Position numbers and translations under genes: made by a program
Notes under the pieces: model-generated
Told to the model about the DNA's origin: nothing
Seen by the model: only the letters and a program-made list of their open reading frames with translations
Databases searched by the model: none
Shown here: positions 28,542 to 34,327 of the stretch, in pieces
Numbering within the stretch: position 1 is the first letter of the stretch
Layout of the letters: each line of letters begins with the position of its first letter
IMG/VR virus record: IMGVR_UViG_3300005935_000064
Span: 1 to 34,327 of that record
Reading direction: 5' to 3' (one strand)
DNA length: 34,327 nucleotides
Origin: a virus

Positions 28542-28982
28542 ATGGCAAATGAGATAGCAAATTACGCTAAAGGTATGCTGTTAAAAGGGCAAATTAGTTC
28601 TTCTGATACCTTTAAAATAATTCTAATGAAAAGTGGATTTGTTTTTAACAAGGATACACATCAAGATTATGCTGACGTCTTAGCAAATGAAATAGCCAAT
28701 GGTAGTGGATATATTACCGGAGGCGTAACTCTTTCTGGTGCCACAGTAACTGTTAGTATTACTTTAGATGCAGCAACTCTTTCGTGGAGTATTCCAATAT
28801 GGACTGCGAGTGGTGGATCGTTCGTTGCGTCAGGTGCTATTATTTACGACGATAGCACGGCTACAGGTGATGGTGATGACTATACAGATGCTATTGTATC
28901 ATATATAGATTTTGGTGGTGATATCACTACAGTTGCTGGGCAGCTTTTACAAATCACTAATACAAATATTACATTAACTTAA
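28542..28982 (+). CDS. Structural protein, duplicate B
   Basis: 146 residues, ATG at 28542. It is a paralogue of 28062-28496 over its full length: FKIILM, FVF, YAD, WTASGGSF, YIDFGGD, then a short strand-rich end. The two differ most in the middle. The ribosome binding site is weak (GGGGAT). Beta-rich virion component likely. Confidence 0.75.
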   Translation: MANEIANYAKGMLLKGQISSSDTFKIILMKSGFVFNKDTHQDYADVLANEIANGSGYITGGVTLSGATVTVSITLDAATLSWSIPIWTASGGSFVASGAIIYDDSTATGDGDDYTDAIVSYIDFGGDITTVAGQLLQITNTNITLT

Positions 28983-28993
28983 GGAGTAAATAG

Positions 28994-29428
28994 ATGAAAT
29001 TATCACTTGGAGTAAGAACGTCAAATGTGACAATTGCAAATGCTTGTTGGGAAATTAGAACTGGTTCAACTCCTGGAAGAGTTAAAGTATTTGAGATTGG
29101 CATTACTCTGGCTGCAGCAACTGCATCTACGTTTGGACTTGGGCGACCGGCAGCTATAGGAGTAACTCCTACTTCTCCTATAGATTTTCAAGTAGAAGAT
29201 CCTAATGACGTATTAGCTACTGGAGTTATTCAGTCGGCATTGGCTTGGGGTACTGGGCCAACGGTACCGGCTAATTACCTGAGGCGCTTCACGCTTCCTG
29301 CTACGGTAGGAACTGGTATCATATGGACATTTCCTGAAGGGCTTGTTATTCCTGTTAGTTCTAGTCTTATTATCTGGAATATATCTGCTACTGGCGTTGC
29401 TGATATGTATGCTGTTGTGGGGATATAA
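28994..29428 (+). CDS. Structural protein
   Basis: 144 residues, ATG at 28994 with AAGGAG upstream. It opens LSLGVRTSNVTIANACWEIR, then a Gly/Thr-rich beta sequence with GRVKVFEIGITLAAATAS and an ending LIIWNISATGVADMYAVVGI. Small beta-sandwich proteins of this kind are common next to phage tail genes. It may decorate the virion. Exact function unknown. Confidence 0.65.
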   Translation: MKLSLGVRTSNVTIANACWEIRTGSTPGRVKVFEIGITLAAATASTFGLGRPAAIGVTPTSPIDFQVEDPNDVLATGVIQSALAWGTGPTVPANYLRRFTLPATVGTGIIWTFPEGLVIPVSSSLIIWNISATGVADMYAVVGI

Positions 29429-29449
29429 CGTTAGTAGAGGGAGCCTTTC

Positions 29450-30685
29450 ATGTCTACCTTACTTAATTCGAATAAAATATTTCAGGGAAAACTAGCACCC
29501 TTACCCGCAGTACGTCCTCCGCAACTTATTGGAAGTACAATGGGCAATACAGTTTCCAACGGTAGTTGTTCACTAGTTGCTACGGGTAATGGTGTTTATA
29601 GTCTTACTACGCCTCGTGAACGCGACCCTCTTTTAGATATTACTTTTGACTGTGCAGGAACATCGGCGCAAGGAGTCGAAGCGCAGGGCAAATTAGTCTT
29701 TACTCTTTCTCAAGAGGGAATTTGGGCAGCGATAACAATTGATGCTTCGGCTGATATCCCAACCGCAACAATGTCCCTTCTTGGAGATTATACTACAGGC
29801 GTAGTTGTGAGCGGATTACTTTCCCTTTCTCTCTCTTTATTCCCTACGGGTATAATCCATTTTGCAACTTCAGTAAAATTTAACTGGGTTAAGTGGTCTA
29901 AAATTGGAAGTCTTGATTTTACTATAGATAGAAGTAATATTGCTGGCGAGCGCCCATTAGATTGGAAGGGTAGAGTTTATGCTTTATTACAATTGCAGAA
30001 TAAGATTGTTGCTTATGGGGAAAGTGGAGTTTCTTTTTTAATTCCTGTTAATAACATATTTAGTTTGGATACTATATATCGTATAGGTTTAAAGGGTAAG
30101 CATGCTGTAGCAGGTGATAAGCATAAACATTTCTTTATTAACTCATTTGGTCAGTTGTGGAAACTTTCTGATGGAATGAAATTACTTGATTACTCTGAAT
30201 ATTTGTCAGAACTGAATGCTAATGTTGTTCTGTCTTACGACAAATATAATAATTTGCTTTACATTTGTGATGGGTTAGTAGGATATGTTTATGATGTTGC
30301 CACTGGTAATCTTGGCAGGTGTCAACCAAACATTACTGGATTTGATTACCAATCTGGTATACAGTATGTTGCAGCATCGGATACAATCACTACTGACCCA
30401 TTTGAGATTTGCACTGATATCTATGACGCGGAAACTAGATCTGGTAAAACTGTGTACTCCTTAGAGTTTGGAACGAATTTACTAACTGGTTTGTATGCTT
30501 CTATAGATTACCGTAGAGCAAAATCAGATACGTTTTCTCAAACTCCCTGGTATTCTGTTTCTTCCTATGGGCGTGTGTTTATTACTGCTTGGGGCAGAGA
30601 ATTTCGTATCCGAGTTAAGACTTTAGTTTATGAAAGTTTTGATCTTGACTATATTATAGTGAATGGAGTTAATGATGCTTACTAA
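29450..30685 (+). CDS. Packaged-DNA stabilisation / tail hub protein, P22 gp10-like
   Basis: 411 residues, ATG at 29450 with GGGAG upstream. A mid-region WKGRVYALLQLQNKIVAYG and propeller-like strands (NLLYICDGLVGYVYDVATGN) match the style of P22 gp10, which forms the tail hub plugging the portal channel; P22 gp10 is 472 residues. Position after gp4-like and before ejection genes agrees. Sequence similarity is judged by eye only. Confidence 0.6.
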   Translation: MSTLLNSNKIFQGKLAPLPAVRPPQLIGSTMGNTVSNGSCSLVATGNGVYSLTTPRERDPLLDITFDCAGTSAQGVEAQGKLVFTLSQEGIWAAITIDASADIPTATMSLLGDYTTGVVVSGLLSLSLSLFPTGIIHFATSVKFNWVKWSKIGSLDFTIDRSNIAGERPLDWKGRVYALLQLQNKIVAYGESGVSFLIPVNNIFSLDTIYRIGLKGKHAVAGDKHKHFFINSFGQLWKLSDGMKLLDYSEYLSELNANVVLSYDKYNNLLYICDGLVGYVYDVATGNLGRCQPNITGFDYQSGIQYVAASDTITTDPFEICTDIYDAETRSGKTVYSLEFGTNLLTGLYASIDYRRAKSDTFSQTPWYSVSSYGRVFITAWGREFRIRVKTLVYESFDLDYIIVNGVNDAY

Positions 30686-31130
30686 TAATTTTGTCTATAA
30701 AGTTCTCGCAGCTCAGATACCTGCATTTTGGGACGCAATAAAGTATGCTTGTGTAAAGGCTGATGAAATTGCTGTAGTTGATATGCCGAATTACTTTAAT
30801 ACCTTACTGCAGGATCTTCTCGGTGATAAAGCGCAGTGTTTTATTATTCTTGATGATCAGCGTATTTTGCATGGAATTACTATTACAAGAATTATTATTG
30901 ATAAAGTAGTAGTAAAAAAATATTTAGACATTCAAGTTTTATACTCTATGCGCGAGATAACTAGTGATGAAACAACTAAATACTTTAAAATTTTACATGA
31001 ATTAGCTGTCAAAGAGCATTGTTTTGGAATTACTTTTAATACTAGAAACCAAAAGATTATGCAAATGGCTGAATGGGTTGGTTGTACTGAGCAATACAGA
31101 AAATTCATTTATAGGTTAGGAGGTAAGTAA
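30675..31130 (+). CDS. GNAT-like protein (putative)
   Basis: 151 residues from ATG at 30675 (GGAG 6 nt upstream), overlapping the previous gene's end by 11 nt. A helix-strand pattern with QCFIILDDQRILHGITITRI, then a strand and a long helix (KILHELAVKEHCFGITFNTR) and a final AEWVGCTEQYRKFIYRL resembles an N-acetyltransferase fold. The acetyl-CoA loop (Q/RxxGxG/A) is not visible, so it may be inactive or another fold. Confidence 0.5.
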   Translation: MLTNNFVYKVLAAQIPAFWDAIKYACVKADEIAVVDMPNYFNTLLQDLLGDKAQCFIILDDQRILHGITITRIIIDKVVVKKYLDIQVLYSMREITSDETTKYFKILHELAVKEHCFGITFNTRNQKIMQMAEWVGCTEQYRKFIYRLGGK

Positions 31131-31131
31131 T

Positions 31132-32067
31132 ATGGGTGGTGGTGGTGGAACAAATCCTAATACTACAACAAGAATTTATTATGCTTCTTATATTGAAACT
31201 AGGCACAAGAATTTTTTAGACACTGTTTATAGTTCTCGTGTTGCAGTAATTAATGATTCTCCTTTTGAAAATTATACTGATATTGAAGTTGACGATGCGT
31301 TTTTCGGTGCTGGATATACAATAGCTAGCTTTCCTTCGTTATATGATATGTACGGGAAGTTTATGGCTGGTCTTGATGTTGAAGCTTTATGGTCTCAGAT
31401 ATTTGAAGGTACTGTAAATTCTTCTGTTGTTTCTGACTTGATTGTGGCTGAAGGAGACTTGCTAGATGATGAGATTGAAGATATCTCAGTTCCAAAACTA
31501 CAAGTAGGTATGAGAGATGTTAATTCTGTAATGAGTAGTTCATTTGTTGTTGGCAAATCTCTTATTGAAGATAGTAGAACAAAATTAATTGCTAAGTTTT
31601 CAGCAGATTTAAAATATAGACTTATTCCTGTAGCGCAGGCAAGATGGGAAACGCATCTTAATTGGAATAAATTAGTTATTGGTACCTATGCTGAGATTAT
31701 GAAGTTATACTTTTCAGCTAAGACTGATGTAGATGAAATTAATTATTCAATGGCAGCAAAGCATAGACTTTGGCCGTTTACAGTTCTTGATTTTGAACGT
31801 GCTGCTTTAGGTGCATTGCAAGGAGCAATCAGTGAGAAGTCTGATGTTGCTGGTGCTTCTAGAACAGCAAAAGTTCTTTCTGGTGCGATGAGTGGTGCTG
31901 CTATGGGAGCTATGGTAGGTGGTAGTGTGAGTGGCACAGTAGGTTCATTTGGTGTTACAGGTGGAACAGCGGCTACAAGTACATCCGCAGCAACTGCTGG
32001 TTCGTACAGAGGTTCAGGTGCAATTGTTGGTGCTGGTCTTGGTGCCGCAGCAGCATATTATTATTAG
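31132..32067 (+). CDS. Putative ejection protein, paralogue A
   Basis: 311 residues, ATG at 31132 with GGAGG upstream. The body (15-225) is shared with the next gene (YIETRHKNFL, DMYGKFMAG, LNWNKLVIGTYAEIMKLYF, LWPFTVLDFERAALG). The C-terminal 65 residues are Gly/Ala/Ser-rich with glycine-zipper spacing (GAAMGAMVGGSVSGTVGSFG), able to insert in membranes. In P22 the ejection genes lie after gp10, so the position fits. Confidence 0.65.
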   Translation: MGGGGGTNPNTTTRIYYASYIETRHKNFLDTVYSSRVAVINDSPFENYTDIEVDDAFFGAGYTIASFPSLYDMYGKFMAGLDVEALWSQIFEGTVNSSVVSDLIVAEGDLLDDEIEDISVPKLQVGMRDVNSVMSSSFVVGKSLIEDSRTKLIAKFSADLKYRLIPVAQARWETHLNWNKLVIGTYAEIMKLYFSAKTDVDEINYSMAAKHRLWPFTVLDFERAALGALQGAISEKSDVAGASRTAKVLSGAMSGAAMGAMVGGSVSGTVGSFGVTGGTAATSTSAATAGSYRGSGAIVGAGLGAAAAYYY

Positions 32068-32075
32068 GAGTTGTT

Positions 32076-32921
32076 ATGGGAAATCAAACTCAACGAATTT
32101 TGTATGCTCCATATATTGAAGAGAGACATGAAAACTTACTAATTACAACTGCAAATATTAGAAAAGCTATTGTTAATGACAGGCCTGATTTTTTATACGA
32201 AGAACAAGAAACTAATAATGCTTTTCTAGGAATCGGATATGCGATTTCTGATTTTGCTGCTTTATATGCTATGTTTGGTAAATACATGTCAGGATTTAAT
32301 ATTGAAGTTTTATGGGACAGAGTTTTTAATCAGCAAATGCAATCTCCTGAAATTACCGGTACTATTAAAGCATCATTGGATATTAAAAATGATACAATTT
32401 TAAATGCTGAATCTAAGTATTCTTTAGATATGAGAAGTATTAATTCAGTTGCGTCAAGTTCTTATGTGATTGGTAAAGCTAAAATAGAACAAAATCGTAT
32501 TAAACAGTTGGCTACTATCAGTGCAGAATTAAAATTTAAACTACTTGAAGATAATAGTAAAGGTTTTAATGCTGTACTTAACTGGAATAAAAACTGCATA
32601 CAATCTTATGGCAAACTTATGCAGGTATACTACTTAACAACTTCTGCAGGAGATGAAAGGAATGACCATTTTAATATAGCCGATAAATTGTGGCCATTTA
32701 CTGTTTTAAAGTATGAACGTAAAGCTTTAGGAACAATGCAACCTCCAATACTTCCAAGGATAAAGCATAAAAGAAGTAGATCTACACTGTCTAAATATTT
32801 ATTAATTGCAAGTTATACGTGGCAGGGTGCTTATTTGGGTTCTTCTTTTGGGCCTTGGGGTACTGTTATTGGTGCTGTTATTGGTTTTGTGATTGGTGTT
32901 GCTATAGTAATGAATGAGTAA
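32076..32921 (+). CDS. Putative ejection protein, paralogue B
   Basis: 281 residues, ATG at 32076 with TAGGAG upstream. Homologous to paralogue A: YIEERHENLL, AMFGKYMSG, LNWNKNCIQSYGKLMQVYY, LWPFTVLKYERKALG. The C-terminus differs: a basic linker (KHKRSRSTLSKYL), then a hydrophobic hairpin (FGPWGTVIGAVIGFVIGVAI). It is likely co-packaged and delivered with paralogue A. Confidence 0.65.
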   Translation: MGNQTQRILYAPYIEERHENLLITTANIRKAIVNDRPDFLYEEQETNNAFLGIGYAISDFAALYAMFGKYMSGFNIEVLWDRVFNQQMQSPEITGTIKASLDIKNDTILNAESKYSLDMRSINSVASSSYVIGKAKIEQNRIKQLATISAELKFKLLEDNSKGFNAVLNWNKNCIQSYGKLMQVYYLTTSAGDERNDHFNIADKLWPFTVLKYERKALGTMQPPILPRIKHKRSRSTLSKYLLIASYTWQGAYLGSSFGPWGTVIGAVIGFVIGVAIVMNE

Positions 32922-32931
32922 GGAGAATATA

Positions 32932-34101
32932 ATGGCTATAAATTCTGTGCAAAATATGAATAATTTACGACCTAAAAAGATAAAGAAGGATCCAGATATA
33001 TTGGATTCTAATTGGCTACGCGCAATGACTCCTAGAAGTGATGCGAATATAAAACCAAAAGCATCTTTAGCACTGCCGTCACCTGTAACTCCAACTGTGG
33101 AGAGTCCTGCAAGTATACCTGCGGCTAGTGCAGATACTCCTCCTACTGTTGAATCTACTGCGCCTATTAAGCAAAGTAATGCTGTACCAATAACTAAAAC
33201 GCCTAAAAATTTGTTAGCCACTCCAGGTTATTGGGGACAAAAGGTCGGAAAAACTAACATACCGCTTGATAAATTTGTTCAACTAGCTGGCATGACTAGT
33301 CAGGCGCTTGCTCCTGATAGTTTTGGCGGAAGACTTGGTAAGCAACTAGCTGCTATGGGTAGTCAAGCTGTTGGTGAGCGATCAGCAAGAGCATATGCAG
33401 CAGAACAAGAGGCATCTACTCGTGAGTACGAGGCACCAAATAAATTACTGCAACAACAGTTATTAAAAGCTCAAATAAATAAAATAGAACAAGAACAACC
33501 TAGTAAATGGTCTGCGTATCTTGCTGATCCAGAAGTACAAAAGATGTCTGCATTGGATAAATTACGAGGTTTTACTGATGTAACTACAGTAAAGAAAGTA
33601 ACAGATGAAATACCGACTAAGTATAAAACATACTATAAAGGACAAAAAGCTTTAGGTAAAGAGGATGTTGAAATAGATAAAGGTTACTTTGATAGAGAAG
33701 TTAAGAAACAACTGCAAATAATTGAAGCAAAAGATGAGCCTACTACTACAGATATTGCAGAAGTAGAAGAAAATATTTTACGTTATAAAGATCAACCTGA
33801 AATGGCACCGCAAGTTGCTTTGTTTAATAAATACTCTAATGCTAATTATACTTATGAATCTGAGGACATTGCAAAACCAAAAACTCTATTCGGTATAGAT
33901 GTTCCTTTTACTGAAACAACTGACACACAGTGGGTTAAAGTTCCTAAGGGAGAAGAAACAGTTGCAGATAAAGGTGAAAAAGTAGTTCGTAAGAGGTTAG
34001 TTCCTGCGGGCGCAACTACTGGTACCTATGGTGGCGTTGCAGCATATACATTCGATCAGAAAACTTTTTATGACAGAAGTACTGGAGAGGTAATAAAATA
34101 A
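32932..34101 (+). CDS. Internal virion protein (putative)
   Basis: 389 residues from ATG at 32932 (AAGGAG 6 nt upstream). Residues 45-95 are Pro/Ser/Thr/Ala-rich and disordered; an Ala-rich helical part follows (LAAMGSQAVGERSARAYAAE), then charged helices. Its position after the ejection pair suggests another ejected protein. No family recognised. Confidence 0.55.
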   Translation: MAINSVQNMNNLRPKKIKKDPDILDSNWLRAMTPRSDANIKPKASLALPSPVTPTVESPASIPAASADTPPTVESTAPIKQSNAVPITKTPKNLLATPGYWGQKVGKTNIPLDKFVQLAGMTSQALAPDSFGGRLGKQLAAMGSQAVGERSARAYAAEQEASTREYEAPNKLLQQQLLKAQINKIEQEQPSKWSAYLADPEVQKMSALDKLRGFTDVTTVKKVTDEIPTKYKTYYKGQKALGKEDVEIDKGYFDREVKKQLQIIEAKDEPTTTDIAEVEENILRYKDQPEMAPQVALFNKYSNANYTYESEDIAKPKTLFGIDVPFTETTDTQWVKVPKGEETVADKGEKVVRKRLVPAGATTGTYGGVAAYTFDQKTFYDRSTGEVIK

Positions 34102-34327
34102 TGCGCGAGTGGATTCCAGACAAGGCACAAACTGAACAAGAGAGTCCTGCATGGATTCCTGATGAAGTGCAACCTACTGAGTTTGATACGATTGTACAAA
34201 CTCCTATGGCTACTGTTGCTCCTGTAACTACGGTGACGCCTACATCTGTAAGTACTCCTCTAGTTCAGACAGAGCGTGCACCGGCTTATCCGGAGACGAA
34301 AGAACTTGTTCGTAATATTTTATTCGG
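34101..34327 (+). CDS. Proline/threonine-rich virion protein, C-terminus cut by window edge
   Basis: The first 75 residues of a gene running off the right edge; ATG shares one base with the previous stop, and GGAGAGG lies about 10 nt upstream. MREWIPDKAQTEQESPAWIP contains a WIPD motif twice, then a Pro/Thr/Val-rich disordered segment. Large internal virion proteins often begin this way, but the catalytic part, if any, is outside the window. Confidence 0.6.
   Translation, partial: MREWIPDKAQTEQESPAWIPDEVQPTEFDTIVQTPMATVAPVTTVTPTSVSTPLVQTERAPAYPETKELVRNILF

Noticed and set aside
1-34327. Lysogeny genes, CRISPR arrays, insertion sequences, tRNAs and rRNAs
   Set aside because: I looked for integrase, repressor and attachment-site patterns, regularly spaced repeats, transposases and cloverleaf sequences, and found none that can be supported.

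Overview
The window is part of the genome of a tailed double-stranded DNA phage of podovirus type. The evidence is a complete P22-style morphogenesis block on the + strand: small terminase, large terminase, portal, scaffold, coat, gp4-like head completion, gp10-like tail hub and ejection proteins, in the P22 order. The DNA is AT-rich, intergenic gaps are very short, and most genes carry strong AAGGAGG-type ribosome binding sites. I see no integrase, no recognisable repressor, no tRNA, no CRISPR array and no insertion sequence. The host cannot be named from the sequence. Both ends are cut inside genes: a RecB-like nuclease on the left and a proline-rich virion protein on the right.

Layout. Positions 1-11,422 (- strand) hold about 35 tightly packed, mostly very small early genes that often overlap by 4-23 nt. 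Recognisable products are a PD-(D/E)XK nuclease, a ribbon-helix-helix regulator with its own promoter, an ATP-dependent DNA ligase, an HExxH metalloprotein, and an HNH/AP2 endonuclease directly behind a consensus promoter (11,448-11,476). Many of the rest are unknown proteins with CxxC pairs. Several genes here have no recognised family (4904-5005, 6267-6428, 6406-6570, 9754-9891, 10362-10514, 10768-10926). Others needed start corrections or are broken (2649-2900) or lack a start codon (8283-8426).

Positions 11,435-12,040 look like a replication origin: five tandem 7-bp GGTAANC repeats, an AT-rich stretch, then four inverted copies. Positions 12,039-13,234 (- strand) carry three unknown genes. 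The first two are each bracketed by long inverted repeats that pair completely, or nearly so, in the transcript, using G-U pairs; this is the most unusual system in the window. Positions 13,235-14,073 form the control region between the two divergent halves, ending in a rightward promoter (14,016-14,044).

Positions 14,074-34,327 (+ strand) are the late operon. After small terminase comes a GC-richer structured RNA candidate (14,972-15,046), an HNH nuclease, large terminase, KTSC protein, portal, staple-like protein, scaffold, coat, head-fibre-like protein and gp4-like protein. Two propeller proteins (a six-repeat one and a seven-repeat RCC1 one) share the same N-terminal module. They are followed by duplicated structural proteins, the gp10-like protein and a paralogous pair of putative ejection proteins.

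A dispersed inverted repeat (AAAGGTCAA-N3-TTGACCTTT) occurs six times across both halves. Five copies fall within about 5 nt of a stop codon, which suggests a phage-specific intercistronic control element.
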